From assembly GCF_000429025.1 (NCBI RefSeq), contig NZ_KE386833.1:1006582-1070581 (forward strand): DNA of 64,000 nt, read 5' to 3'. Shown one piece after another: positions 17,425-25,758 of this stretch. A model generated the notes under the pieces. That model ran no database searches and was not told the DNA's origin. It was given only the letters and a program-made list of their open reading frames with translations. Each line of letters begins with the position of its first letter. Positions within the stretch are counted from its first letter, which is position 1. A program made the position numbers and the translations under genes. This DNA comes from Actinospineispora spinosispora DSM 44797 (GTDB lineage Bacteria; Actinomycetota; Actinomycetes; Mycobacteriales; Pseudonocardiaceae).

Positions 17425-18252
17425 ATGCTCGCCAGACCGTTGGACGCCGAGGAGCTCGCCGCGTACCTGCGGCGCATCGGCCTGCCGGACACGCCCTCGG
17501 CGAACCGGGACGACCTTGCCCGGATCGTGGCGGCGCACGCTCGGTCGATCGCGTTCGAGGACCTCGCGCCGTTCAGCGGGCACACGCCGGACGTCGAGAC
17601 ACCCGGCCTGGTGGCGAAGCTCGTGCATGCCGGGCGCGGTGGCTGGTGCTTCGAACAGAACCTGCTGCTGGCCGCCGCGCTGCAGGCCGTCGGTTTCTCG
17701 GTGACCGGCCTGGCCGGCCGGGTGGTGCACGGGCGGCCGCCCGGTTCGCCGCCCGCGCCTCGCCAGCACATGCTGCTCAGGGTCGACCTCATGGATGGCC
17801 CGGTCGTGGTCGACGTGGGGTTCGGCGGGATGACGCTCACCGGCGTGCTCGCCCTGGACGTCGAGACGGAGCAACCCACACCGCACGGCCCGTTCCGCGT
17901 CACCTGCTCGGGGCGCGACCGGTCGGTGAGTGCGCTCGTCGGGTCGGCGTGGCAGACGCTGTACACGTTCGACCTGTGTCCGCAGCGGTGGGTCGACTAC
18001 GACGTGTCGAACTGGTACCTGGCGAACCACCCCGCGTCGCACTTCCGGTCCGCGCTCATGATCGCCAGGCCGGCCGAGGATCGCCGCTACGCGCTGAGCA
18101 ACCGGAGACTGTCCGTCCATCATCTCGGCGGACCGAGTGAGCACCACGAGCTGGCCGATCCGTCCGAGATCCGCAAGGCGCTCGAGCAGTGCTTCCTGAT
18201 CGACCTGTCCACCGCCGACGGTCTCGACGAGGCGCTCCGCAGGCTGTACTGA
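17425..18252 (+). CDS. nat: Arylamine N-acetyltransferase
   Basis: A 275-residue NAT. The catalytic triad is visible: Cys75 in RGGWCFEQN, His115 in RQHMLLRV and Asp130 in VVDVGFGG. The enzyme moves acetyl groups from acetyl-CoA to arylamines or hydrazines, or acts in aminoaryl amide formation. ATG 17425 follows GGGGGAGG and is preferred to the codon at 17374. The stretch 17340-17370 is AT-rich compared with its surroundings and may hold the promoter. Confidence 0.92.
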   Translation: MLARPLDAEELAAYLRRIGLPDTPSANRDDLARIVAAHARSIAFEDLAPFSGHTPDVETPGLVAKLVHAGRGGWCFEQNLLLAAALQAVGFSVTGLAGRVVHGRPPGSPPAPRQHMLLRVDLMDGPVVVDVGFGGMTLTGVLALDVETEQPTPHGPFRVTCSGRDRSVSALVGSAWQTLYTFDLCPQRWVDYDVSNWYLANHPASHFRSALMIARPAEDRRYALSNRRLSVHHLGGPSEHHELADPSEIRKALEQCFLIDLSTADGLDEALRRLY

Positions 18253-18294
18253 GCCCGGACCCACCACACCGTTCACCAGGAGAAAGAACCTTTC

Positions 18295-18960
18295 ATGGCC
18301 GGCGAACCCACAGTGACCATCTGGTCGGACATCCACTGCCCGTGGGCCACCACGGTGGTGCACCGACTCCGAGGGGCCCGCGACCGTATCCGGCCCGGGC
18401 TGGTCCTCGACCCCCGGCCCTGGCCGTTGGAGCTGGTCAACGACGAAGGCACCCCTCGGCACATCGTGATCCAGGAGACCGCCGTCCTCGCCGACCACGA
18501 GCCCGACATCTTCGGGGCCTACGACGACCCGTCATGGCCCTCGACCTTCCTGCCCGCGTTCGAGCTCGTGGCGGCCGCGCGCCGGGTCGGCGGCCCGCGC
18601 GGTGCCGAGGACGTCGACTACGCGCTGCGGCTGGCGTTCTTCCGGGACGGGATCGACGTGAGCATCCTCGGCGGCCTCAGGCGTGCCCTCGACCTGACGC
18701 GGGAGCTCGGTGCCGAGCTCGACGTGGCCGAGGTGCTCCGGGTGTGGCGTGAGGAACCGGTGCGGGCGGACGTGCTGAGCGACTACGAAGACAGCAAGTC
18801 GCTGCCCATCCAGGGCAGCCCGCAGCTGTTCCTTCCTGACGGGTTCACCGCGCACAACCCCGGGCTGACCGACCACGAGTGGATCCGCGGCATCCCGCGC
18901 ATCCGTACCGATGACGCACAGGCCCTCGACAGGTTGCTGACCGAGCACTCCGAGGCCTGA
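18295..18960 (+). CDS. DsbA/FrnE-like thioredoxin-fold protein with a single active-site Cys
   Basis: A 221-residue thioredoxin-fold protein of the DsbA/FrnE/HCCA isomerase group. The opening strand is VTIWSDIHCPWATTVVHRL; where FrnE-type proteins have CPWC this one has CPWA (Cys15 only), as in the glutathione- or mycothiol-dependent isomerase branch. A late GSPQLFLPDG contains the cis-Pro loop. ATG 18295 lies 42 bases after the nat stop, behind AGGAGAAAG, so the two are probably cotranscribed. Substrate unknown. Confidence 0.8.
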   Translation: MAGEPTVTIWSDIHCPWATTVVHRLRGARDRIRPGLVLDPRPWPLELVNDEGTPRHIVIQETAVLADHEPDIFGAYDDPSWPSTFLPAFELVAAARRVGGPRGAEDVDYALRLAFFRDGIDVSILGGLRRALDLTRELGAELDVAEVLRVWREEPVRADVLSDYEDSKSLPIQGSPQLFLPDGFTAHNPGLTDHEWIRGIPRIRTDDAQALDRLLTEHSEA

Positions 18961-19270
18961 CCCTCGGACGGCGTGGTCGGGACCGCCCCGGGCCGCTGGA
19001 GGAGATTCACAGGGTCGACCGCGCGGGACGCAACCAGGTAGACCCGGACGTCGGCACGCGTGCCGGACGTCTGCTCTTCGATGTCGAGCAGGAGCTGTTC
19101 ACCGCCCTGGCGGTGAAGGGCACGCAGATGCGCGCGGCCACGGAGATCCGTGCTGGATTCAGGAGCGCCACGCGCGCCATTTCGGGCACGACACGTTCCT
19201 TCGGTTCCAGGCCGTGCTGGTCGACGTCACGGAGCACCAGCTACGCCGGCGACCTCGCTGACGCGGACCG
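18961..19270. other. 310-bp stretch without an intact gene; probable gene remnant
   Basis: On the plus strand the frame from about 18998 encodes a plausible helical segment (EQELFTALAVKGTQMRAATE) that loses sense near 19155. A neighbouring frame then gives ERHARHFGHDTFLRFQAVLV. This looks like a frameshifted C-terminal remnant of a gene I cannot name. No start codon with a ribosome site and no strong hairpin is visible. Confidence 0.4.
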
Positions 19271-19702
19271 TCAGTAGGTGTAACGGTGCACCGTCTCCGG
19301 GTGAAGGACGATACGCAGCTGGTCCTCGGCCAGGATCGCGGCGAGATCCTGGGCGCGGATCGGGTCGTCGAGGTCCCAGTACCTGGCGCCGAGGCGGGAG
19401 GCCAGGTCGCGCGCACCGTCGGTCTCGATCGTGGTGCGGCCGGTGACGGACACCCATCGCTCGCGCTCGTTCACCGGGGCGGCGACGACGATCGAGGCCC
19501 GCGGGTCACGCCGCAGGCGCCGCACCTTCGCCGCATCCGGGGTCGTGAAGAGCTGGATCGTCCCGCTCTCGGTGGCCTCGAACCACACCGGCCTGGGTTG
19601 TGGCGGCAGCGGGCCGGCGGCCACGGTCAGGAATCCGTGCAGGGGACGTCGGAGGAACTCGAGATCGTCGGCGGTCAGCGTGCTGGTACTCATGCGGGCC
19701 AT
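19271..19702 (-). CDS. Pyridoxamine 5'-phosphate oxidase-like FMN-binding protein
   Basis: A 143-residue split-barrel protein. FLTVAAG, VWFEATESGTIQLFTTPDAA and the segment RASIVVAAPVNERERWVSVT match the PNPOx-like/F420-dependent oxidoreductase fold common in actinobacteria. Cofactor choice (FMN or F420) cannot be read. Two in-frame ATGs (19702, 19693) both lack a ribosome site, so a leaderless mRNA is possible. It is divergent from an AraC regulator. Confidence 0.75.
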   Translation of the reverse strand: MARMSTSTLTADDLEFLRRPLHGFLTVAAGPLPPQPRPVWFEATESGTIQLFTTPDAAKVRRLRRDPRASIVVAAPVNERERWVSVTGRTTIETDGARDLASRLGARYWDLDDPIRAQDLAAILAEDQLRIVLHPETVHRYTY

Positions 19703-19774
19703 TCAACGGGACCGGATCGGACGACTCCATAGGTGAGAAGCTGGTTTGCCTGTGTGTTCGTCTAACCTGGCTGC

Positions 19775-20722
19775 ATGGATGCATTCGGTGACCTGTTCCG
19801 GGGTGTCCGTGCGCAGGGATCGCTGTTCGGCAGCTCGACGCTGTCCGCGCCGTGGTCGTTGCATTTCGTGGACGGCGCGCCGCTGACACTGTGCACCGTG
19901 CTCGACGGAGCCGGGTGGATCGTCCCGGAGGGGCGCGCACCCGAGCACCTGGCGAGGGGCGAGACACTGATCGTGCGCGGGCCCGCGTCGTTCTCCTTCG
20001 TCGACGAGATCGACACCGAGGCGGAGCCTGTCGAGTGCGGCGAGGACTGCGCGACGCCCGAGCAGGGCGGGACCCTGCATCGGCTCGGCTGGAACGACGC
20101 GTGCCCCGGTGACCCGGCCGGAGCGACGACGCTGGTCGTCGGCGCCTACCCGGTACGCGGCGAGATCGGGCGGCGGCTGCTCGACGCGGTGCCTGACGTG
20201 CTGCGCGTCGAGCCCGGCGGTACCGCGGGCGCGGTGCGCGACCTCCTCGCCGCGGAGGTCGCCGTCGACGCGCCGGGTCAGCAGGTCGTGCTCGACCGGC
20301 TGCTGGACTGGATGCTGGTGTGCGCGTTGCGCGACTGGTTCGAGCGACCCGGTGGTGAACCGCCCGCCTGGTACGCGGCGCACCGCGACCCGGTGGTCGG
20401 CCAGGCACTGCGACTGCTGCACGCCGAACCGGCCGCCCCGTGGACGGTCTCGTCGCTCGCCGAACGCACGGGCGTGTCGCGTGCGACGCTGGCGAAGCGG
20501 TTCGCCGACCTGGTCGGGGAACCGCCCCTGACCTATCTCACCCGCTGGCGCATGACCCTCGCGGCGGACATCCTGGCCGAGCGGGACGCGGCGACCCTCG
20601 CGGAGGTCGCCCGAACGGTGGGCTACTCGGACGCCTTCGGCTTCAGCGCCGCGTTCACACGCGTCCGCGGCGTCAACCCCACCCAGTTCCGTCAGCGCCG
20701 CCCCGAGATCACCACCGCCTGA
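19775..20722 (+). CDS. AraC family regulator with N-terminal cupin domain
   Basis: A 315-residue regulator. The N-terminal half (about 1-170) is a cupin-like ligand domain with GETLIVRGPASFSFVD. The C-terminal double helix-turn-helix has WTVSSLAERTGVSRATLAKR and LAEVARTVGYSDAFGFSAAF with the family ending GVNPTQFR. It is divergent from the PNPOx-like gene, its most likely target. The stop falls within the hairpin shared with the convergent MocR gene. Confidence 0.88.
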   Translation: MDAFGDLFRGVRAQGSLFGSSTLSAPWSLHFVDGAPLTLCTVLDGAGWIVPEGRAPEHLARGETLIVRGPASFSFVDEIDTEAEPVECGEDCATPEQGGTLHRLGWNDACPGDPAGATTLVVGAYPVRGEIGRRLLDAVPDVLRVEPGGTAGAVRDLLAAEVAVDAPGQQVVLDRLLDWMLVCALRDWFERPGGEPPAWYAAHRDPVVGQALRLLHAEPAAPWTVSSLAERTGVSRATLAKRFADLVGEPPLTYLTRWRMTLAADILAERDAATLAEVARTVGYSDAFGFSAAFTRVRGVNPTQFRQRRPEITTA

Positions 20723-20752
20723 GGGCTGTTTTCGCGGCTCGGAACAGCCCTC
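20721..20752. terminator. Bidirectional hairpin between convergent AraC and MocR genes
   Basis: A perfect 10-bp stem, GAGGGCTGTT (20721-20730) and AACAGCCCTC (20743-20752), with a 12-base loop. It is placed exactly between two convergent stop codons (20722 and 20775) and can serve both strands. Confidence 0.75.
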
Positions 20753-20774
20753 GTGCGGTGATGATCTCCGGGGG

Positions 20775-22163
20775 TCAGGGAAGTGCTCGGCAGAGAGCGT
20801 CCAGCGCACCTGTCCAGGCGCTGTCCGAGGGGCCGGCGAAGTTGATCACCAGGGCGTCCTGGGCGGGTCGGTGGCGATCACTGTCCGCCGTCCCGAACCG
20901 GGAGTCCGCCATGCCGCTGACCGCGAGGCCCTGCCAGGCGGCGGCCTGGACCACGGAGCGTTCGGTGCCGGGCGGGAGCTGCAGGACGGCCTGCAGTCCC
21001 GCCGCGATGCCGGTGACGTGAATCGAGGGGGCACGGCGGGCCAGCGCCTCGACGAGCTGGTCGCGGCGGCGCCGATAACGCAGCCGCATGGCGCGCACGT
21101 GCCGCTCGTAGGCGCCGGAGGCGATGAACTCCGCGAGTGTCAGCTGTTCCGGGGCGCTCGACATGTAGTCACCGTGACCCTTGGCCACGACGATCTCCGG
21201 GATCAGCTCCTCGGGCAGCACCATCCAGCCCAGCCGCAGTCCCGGCGCCAGCGACTTGCTCGCGGAACCGAAGTAGACCACCCGCTCCGGGTCGAGGCCC
21301 TGCAGGGCACCGATCGGCTGGCGGTCGTACCGGAACTCGCCGTCGTAGTCGTCCTCCAGGATCAACCCGCCGGTGGCGCGTGCCCAGTCGATGGCCGCCG
21401 CGCGTCTGTCCGGGTCGAGGGCGACGCCGGTCGGGTACTGGTGAGCCGGGGTCAGCAGCACCGCACCGACGCCGCGCAGCCGCGCCGCGTCGTCGGTGTG
21501 GGCGCCGCGCTCGTCCACGGCGAGTGTCGGGGTGCGCAGACCGGCACCGGTCAGGATGTCGCGGTAGAGGTCGAGGCCGTAGGCCTCGACCGCCACCGCC
21601 CGCACCCGCCGTGCCCGCAGCGCGCGGGCGGTCAGCATGAGCCCGTGGTGGAAGCCCGCGCAGATGATCACGCGTTCCGGGGTTGCGTGCACCCCACGAG
21701 CCCGTGCGAGGTGGTCCGCGATGACCGTGCGAAGCTCCATCCGGCCATGGGCGTCGCCGTAGCCGAACGCGTCGTTCGGAGCCGAGGCCAGGGCGCGACG
21801 CGAGGCGGCGAGCCACTGCTTGCGGGGGAACTGCGACAGGTCGGGGGAGCCGGGCAGCAAACTGTAGGCCGGCCGCCGCGGTGTCGGTCTCGTGCGGGGC
21901 GCGGCGGGCGCCGCACGGCGAGGTTCGGTCCGCTTGGCCACCCGCGTCCCCGAACCCTGCTGGGCGGTGAGCCAGCCTTCGGCGACCAGCTCGGCGTAGG
22001 CGCCTGCCACGGTGTTGCGCGCGATGCCCAGGTCGGCGGCGAGCGACCGGGACGAGGGAAGCCGAGTGCCGGACGCGAGACGCCCGCTGCGGACGGCTTC
22101 CCGGAGAGCGTCCATCAGCCCGGAGCGCAGCCCGGACCGATCAAGCTCCAGATGCAGGTCCAT
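20775..22163 (-). CDS. MocR/PdxR-type regulator (GntR helix-turn-helix fused to aminotransferase fold)
   Basis: A 462-residue fusion. The N-terminal GntR wHTH (about 5-70) has LRSGLMDALREAVRSGRLAS and SSRSLAADLGIARNTVAGAY. The aminotransferase-like domain carries the PLP Lys in GSASKSLAPGLRLGW. Such proteins sense PLP or an amino compound (family knowledge). ATG 22163 matches where homologues begin; no ribosome site is visible. It is divergent from an AhpD-like gene over TGGCCCA and TGGACCA direct repeats. Confidence 0.88.
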   Translation of the reverse strand: MDLHLELDRSGLRSGLMDALREAVRSGRLASGTRLPSSRSLAADLGIARNTVAGAYAELVAEGWLTAQQGSGTRVAKRTEPRRAAPAAPRTRPTPRRPAYSLLPGSPDLSQFPRKQWLAASRRALASAPNDAFGYGDAHGRMELRTVIADHLARARGVHATPERVIICAGFHHGLMLTARALRARRVRAVAVEAYGLDLYRDILTGAGLRTPTLAVDERGAHTDDAARLRGVGAVLLTPAHQYPTGVALDPDRRAAAIDWARATGGLILEDDYDGEFRYDRQPIGALQGLDPERVVYFGSASKSLAPGLRLGWMVLPEELIPEIVVAKGHGDYMSSAPEQLTLAEFIASGAYERHVRAMRLRYRRRRDQLVEALARRAPSIHVTGIAAGLQAVLQLPPGTERSVVQAAAWQGLAVSGMADSRFGTADSDRHRPAQDALVINFAGPSDSAWTGALDALCRALP

Positions 22164-22195
22164 GCCGGTCGCGGAAGATCGCGGTCCGTCCGAAG

Positions 22196-22226
22196 TGGCC
22201 CAAGAATCTGACACAGAAATGGACCA
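22196..22226. promoter_or_regulatory. Direct-repeat site, candidate MocR binding site
   Basis: TGGCCCA at 22196-22202 and TGGACCA at 22220-22226 are direct repeats 24 bases apart in the divergent region. MocR regulators commonly bind direct repeats of this kind (family knowledge); assignment to the neighbouring gene is inference. Confidence 0.5.
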
Positions 22227-22261
22227 TACACCTGCGCCGCTTGCTCCGTAGCGTTCGAAGC

Positions 22262-22768
22262 ATGACAACAAGCGAGGTACACGAGAGCACACGGCGCCTG
22301 CCGGAGCAGGCGGCCCGCCTGGACTGGGCGACCCTTGCCCCCGAGGCGTACCGGGCGCTGATCCGGCTGGACGCCGCGGCCCGGAAGGGTGTCGATTCGA
22401 CCCTGCTCGATCTGATCAAGGTCCGCGCGTCGCAGCTCAACCACTGCGCGTTCTGCCTGGACATGCACAGCAAGGACGCGCTCGCGGCGGGCGAGTCGGT
22501 GGAGCGGATCGTGCAGCTCAGCGCCTGGAACGAGTCGAAACACTTCTACACGGCACGGGAGCTGGCAGCGATCGAGCTGACCGACGCGATCACCGTGCTC
22601 ACCGACGGATACGTCCCCGACGAGGTGTACGCGAGGGCGGCGGCGGAGTTCGACGAGACCGAGCTGGCGCACGTGATCACCGCGATCGTGGCGATCAACG
22701 CGTTCAACCGCTTCGGGGTCTCCACCCGCTCGGTCGCCGGCCACTACACGCCCGGCGACTTCGCCTGA
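22262..22768 (+). CDS. AhpD-like carboxymuconolactone decarboxylase family protein
   Basis: A 168-residue alkylhydroperoxidase-type protein. The redox motif NHCAFCLDMHSKDA gives Cys62, Cys65 and His69, the AhpD pattern, so peroxidase/disulfide chemistry is more likely than decarboxylation. ATG 22262 starts the operon AhpD-like - NAD-binding - MFS - cupin lipoprotein, divergent from the MocR regulator. Pairing of MocR genes with such proteins is common in actinobacteria. Confidence 0.88.
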   Translation: MTTSEVHESTRRLPEQAARLDWATLAPEAYRALIRLDAAARKGVDSTLLDLIKVRASQLNHCAFCLDMHSKDALAAGESVERIVQLSAWNESKHFYTARELAAIELTDAITVLTDGYVPDEVYARAAAEFDETELAHVITAIVAINAFNRFGVSTRSVAGHYTPGDFA

Positions 22769-22781
22769 GAGGGGAGACATC

Positions 22782-23363
22782 ATGCGGATCTTTCTCGCCG
22801 GTGCATCCGGCGTACTCGGGCAGCGGCTGACCACCCGGCTGGTGCGTGCCGGGCACATCGTCGGTGGTCTGACCCGCTCCGCCGGGAAGACGGAGCTGCT
22901 TGCGGAGCTCGGCGCCGAGCCGATTCTGTGCGACGTGTTCGACCGTGAGGCGCTGGTCGGCGCGGTCCGGGCGTTCACGCCGGACCTGCTGCTGAACGAG
23001 CTGACCGACCTGCCCGACGACGTCGCGCGGATCGGTGAGTTCACCGAGCTCAATGCGCGCATCCGGACCGAGGGGTCGCGGAACCTGATCGAGGCCGCGC
23101 GGCAGTCCGGAGCGCCGAAGGTCCTGGCCCAGAGTGTCGCCTGGCAGCTGCCCGACGGGCCGGACGCCAGGGCGGTCGCCGAGCTGGAGAGCTCGGTACT
23201 CGCCGAGGGTGGCGTCGTGCTGCGGTACGGCCAGTTCTACGGCGCGGGCACCTACAACGAGCAGCAGCTGCCCGAGGGGCCTCGGGTGCACATCGACACC
23301 GCCGCGCAACGGACGGTGGCGGCGCTGGGCGAGCCGTCCGGCGTCGTCCTGATCACCGACTGA
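22782..23363 (+). CDS. NAD(P)-binding epimerase-like protein, short form
   Basis: A 193-residue extended-SDR-like protein. The nucleotide loop is FLAGASGVLGQRLTTRL. Later motifs include LLLNELTDLPDD and VLAQSVAWQLPDGP. It has no recognisable YxxxK pair and is shorter than full epimerases (about 290-330 residues), so catalysis is uncertain. ATG 22782 follows GAGAGGGGAG, 13 bases after the AhpD-like stop. Confidence 0.75.
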   Translation: MRIFLAGASGVLGQRLTTRLVRAGHIVGGLTRSAGKTELLAELGAEPILCDVFDREALVGAVRAFTPDLLLNELTDLPDDVARIGEFTELNARIRTEGSRNLIEAARQSGAPKVLAQSVAWQLPDGPDARAVAELESSVLAEGGVVLRYGQFYGAGTYNEQQLPEGPRVHIDTAAQRTVAALGEPSGVVLITD

Positions 23364-23375
23364 ACCGTTCGGTTC

Positions 23376-23417
23376 GGACGGCCCCGCATGAACGGGTCAG
23401 CCGCACCGGGGCCGTCC
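23376..23417 (+). other. Hairpin in front of the MFS gene
   Basis: A perfect 11-bp inverted repeat, GGACGGCCCCG (23376-23386) and CGGGGCCGTCC (23407-23417), with a 20-base loop. It lies between the NAD-binding gene and the MFS gene, close to the MFS ribosome site (AAAGG). It could be an internal terminator or attenuator. Confidence 0.55.
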
Positions 23418-23432
23418 TCACAAAGGAATCTC

Positions 23433-24680
23433 ATGAAGTCATCGAACGCCCGGGCGACTCCGGGCACGCGACCCGACGGAATCAGTACCAGGACGGCACT
23501 CCTGCTGGCCTTCGCCTCGGGGGCGGCCGTCGCCAACGTCTACTACGCCCAGCCGCTGCTGGAACGGATCGGCCACGACCTCGGCGTCGGGCCGGCCGGG
23601 CTCGGTCTGGTCACCACCGTGACCCAGGCCGGCTACTTCCTCGGCCTGATCCTGATCGTTCCGCTGGGCGACCTGTTCAACCGCAGGGTCCTGATCCCCG
23701 CAGGGTGCGTCATCTCCGCGATCGCGCTGGTCGCGGTGGCCGTTGCGCCCGGTTCGCTCACGTTCCTGGTGGCCAGCGGCATCGTCGGGCTGGCGGCCGT
23801 GGTGCAGCAGGTGATCATCGCCTACGCGGCGGTACTGAGCAGCCCGCGGCTGCGCGGCCGTGTGCTCGGCATCGTGACCAGCGGTGTCGTGATCGGCATC
23901 CTGCTGGCTCGCACGGTGTCCGGGCTGGTGGCCGACCTGCTCGGGTGGCGCTCGGTCTTCGTCGTCTCGGCGGTGCTCATGGTCGTGGTCGCGCTGGTGC
24001 TCGTGCGGCGGCTTCCCTCGGAGACGACCACCGCGAGTCCGGCCGTCTATCGGCGCCTGATCCTGTCGGTCGTCACGCTGTCGGTACAGGAACGGGTGTT
24101 CCGCGTCCGCAGCCTGCTGTCGCTGTTCATGTTCGCCGGGTTCGGGGCGCTGTGGGGCTCGATCGCGCTGCCGCTGAGTGCCGAGCCGTGGCACATGTCG
24201 ACCTCCGAGGTCGGCCTGTTCGGACTGGTCGGCGCGGCGGGGGCGTTCGGCGCGGCCCGTGCGGGCACCCTCGCCGACCGGGGGTTGGCCCAGTGGGTGA
24301 CCGGTGTCGTCCTGGTGTTGTTCGCCCTGTCCTGGATACCGATCGCCTGGCTGCCGCACTCGCTGATCCCGCTGATCATCGGGATCCTCGTGATCGACCT
24401 GGCCGGTCAGGCTCTGCACGTCACCAACGTGCATCTGATCCTGCAGATCGATCCGGCCGCCAGCAGCAGGCTCGTCGGCAGCAACATGGTCTATTACTCG
24501 GTCGGCACCGGTATCGGCGCCATCGCGGCCACCTCGGTGTACAGCGCCTGGGGCTGGGGTGCGGTGTGCATTCTCGGCGCGGGTTTCAGCGCGGCCGCTC
24601 TGCTGATCTGGATCTCCGATCGGATCACGTCCGGTCGAGGCGGTTCGAACACCGCTATCACCACTACGGCAACACTCTGA
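23433..24680 (+). CDS. MFS transporter
   Basis: A 415-residue, 12-helix major facilitator. AVANVYYAQPLLERIGHDLG in helix 1 is typical of small-molecule exporters, and the loop after helix 2 reads PLGDLFNRRVLIPAG (motif A). ATG 23433 follows AAAGGAA and is preferred to the codon at 23388, which lies before the hairpin. It overlaps the possible ATG of the next gene at 24680. In this operon it may export the compound that triggers the MocR regulator (inference). Confidence 0.88.
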   Translation: MKSSNARATPGTRPDGISTRTALLLAFASGAAVANVYYAQPLLERIGHDLGVGPAGLGLVTTVTQAGYFLGLILIVPLGDLFNRRVLIPAGCVISAIALVAVAVAPGSLTFLVASGIVGLAAVVQQVIIAYAAVLSSPRLRGRVLGIVTSGVVIGILLARTVSGLVADLLGWRSVFVVSAVLMVVVALVLVRRLPSETTTASPAVYRRLILSVVTLSVQERVFRVRSLLSLFMFAGFGALWGSIALPLSAEPWHMSTSEVGLFGLVGAAGAFGAARAGTLADRGLAQWVTGVVLVLFALSWIPIAWLPHSLIPLIIGILVIDLAGQALHVTNVHLILQIDPAASSRLVGSNMVYYSVGTGIGAIAATSVYSAWGWGAVCILGAGFSAAALLIWISDRITSGRGGSNTAITTTATL

Positions 24681-24697
24681 TGACGAGGGAGCGGCAC

Positions 24698-25147
24698 ATG
24701 AACACGATGCTCGCACTGGGAGTGGTCTCCCTGCTGGCACTCGGCGGCGTGGCGGGGTGCGGCGGCCCGGAGCCCGGACAGGCCTCTGACCAGGCCGTGC
24801 GTCACACCGCAGCGGGGTCGGTGACCCGCCTGATGACCCAGGACCTGCCTGATCTACCGGGGAAGGAGGGAATGATCGAGATCGTGGACTTCGCCCCGGG
24901 CGAGGCCTCGCAGGTGCACCGCCACAACTGCGACCTGTTCGTCTACGTACTGGAGGGAAGCGTCGTGACGCAGGTGCAGGGCGGCAGCCTCCAGACCGTC
25001 GACACCGGCGGGGTGTTCTACGAGTCCCCGACGGACATCCACGTCGTGAGCCGCAACGCCAGCCAGACGCAACCCGCGAAGCTGGCCGTCTTCTACGTGA
25101 AGGCGAAGGGCACTCCGCCGACCGAGATCCTGAACCAGGGCTCCTGA
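24698..25147 (+). CDS. Cupin-domain lipoprotein
   Basis: A 149-residue protein with a lipoprotein signal: MNTMLALGVV, a hydrophobic run and the lipobox GVAGC. The mature part is a cupin, with QVHRHNCDLFVYVLEGSVV (motif 1) and a second motif containing PTDIHVVSRNAS. It is therefore predicted on the outer face of the membrane. ATG 24698 follows GAGGGAGC; ATG 24680 is the alternative. An extracytoplasmic cupin may bind or modify the exported ligand. Confidence 0.8.
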   Translation: MNTMLALGVVSLLALGGVAGCGGPEPGQASDQAVRHTAAGSVTRLMTQDLPDLPGKEGMIEIVDFAPGEASQVHRHNCDLFVYVLEGSVVTQVQGGSLQTVDTGGVFYESPTDIHVVSRNASQTQPAKLAVFYVKAKGTPPTEILNQGS

Positions 25148-25164
25148 TCCCGGCACGACGCACC

Positions 25165-25235
25165 CACACCGCGCATCCTCCGTCCACACCGCGCCCTGTG
25201 CACAGCGCGCGGTGTGGACGTCGGGTGCGCGGTGT
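25165..25235. repeat. Dispersed palindromic repeat A, copy 2
   Basis: Matches 4281-4351 at about 60 of 71 positions. The 11-bp arms CCACACCGCGC and GCGCGGTGTGG are identical in both copies. Extra GGTGCGCGGTGT units continue to about 25252. It lies between the convergent cupin lipoprotein and AhpD-like genes. Confidence 0.8.
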
Positions 25236-25252
25236 CCGTGGGGTGCGCGGTG

Positions 25253-25684
25253 TCAGACCGCCCGATCGCGGTCCGCGAAGACCTTCTTCGCTGCGAACGT
25301 GGCGTTCAGTGCCCGGGGCATCCCGCAGTAGACAGCGGCGTGCAGCATCGACTCGACGATCTCCTCGCGGGTCAGCCCGACGTTGAGAGAGGCGTTGACG
25401 TGCACGTCCAGCTGGGCCTCGCAACCACCGAGGGCGGTCAGGATCCCGAGCGTGACGAGCTGACGGTCGCGCGGCGCCAGCTGCGGCCGGGAGTACATCT
25501 CGCCGAACGCCCACGAGACGACCTGGTGGCCCAGCTCCGGTGAGACGTCGGCGAGTGCGTCGATGACGCGCTGGCCGCCCGCGCCGTCGACGGCATCGAG
25601 CACTGCCATCCCGTGATCGAAACGCTCCTGACGGGTGGTGGCGTGCTGGTCGGTGCTGGTCGGAGTCATGGTCGCTGAGGTCAT
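25253..25684 (-). CDS. Carboxymuconolactone decarboxylase family protein (PcaC type)
   Basis: A 143-residue CMD-fold protein without the AhpD CxxC pair. It has SWAFGEMYSRPQLAPRDRQL, then LGGCEAQLDVHVNASLNVGL and HAAVYCGMPRALNA, the pattern of true gamma-carboxymuconolactone decarboxylases and relatives. ATG 25684 is 74 bases from the divergent LysR regulator, which probably controls it. The stop lies next to repeat A. Confidence 0.85.
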   Translation of the reverse strand: MTSATMTPTSTDQHATTRQERFDHGMAVLDAVDGAGGQRVIDALADVSPELGHQVVSWAFGEMYSRPQLAPRDRQLVTLGILTALGGCEAQLDVHVNASLNVGLTREEIVESMLHAAVYCGMPRALNATFAAKKVFADRDRAV

Positions 25685-25707
25685 GAACCAATCATGCGCG
25701 CCCCTGA

Positions 25708-25731
25708 CCTAGCCTGCAAGGCAGTGCTAGG
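25708..25731. promoter_or_regulatory. LysR-type operator
   Basis: CCTAGC and GCTAGG arms 12 bases apart, with a nested CTGC/GCAG pair inside, lie in the 74-base gap between the divergent CMD-family and LysR genes. Size and place fit a LysR recognition site. Confidence 0.6.
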
Positions 25732-25758
25732 CTCATAGTAGGTGCTCAGGAGGCATGG

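Noticed and set aside
25143..25255. CRISPR array
   Set aside because: The repeated GGTGCGCGGTGT units have no regular spacers and form one palindromic element shared with 4281-4351.
23439..25691. 750-residue minus-strand frame
   Set aside because: It lies antisense to the MFS and cupin lipoprotein genes and reads as Asp/His/Arg-rich noise.
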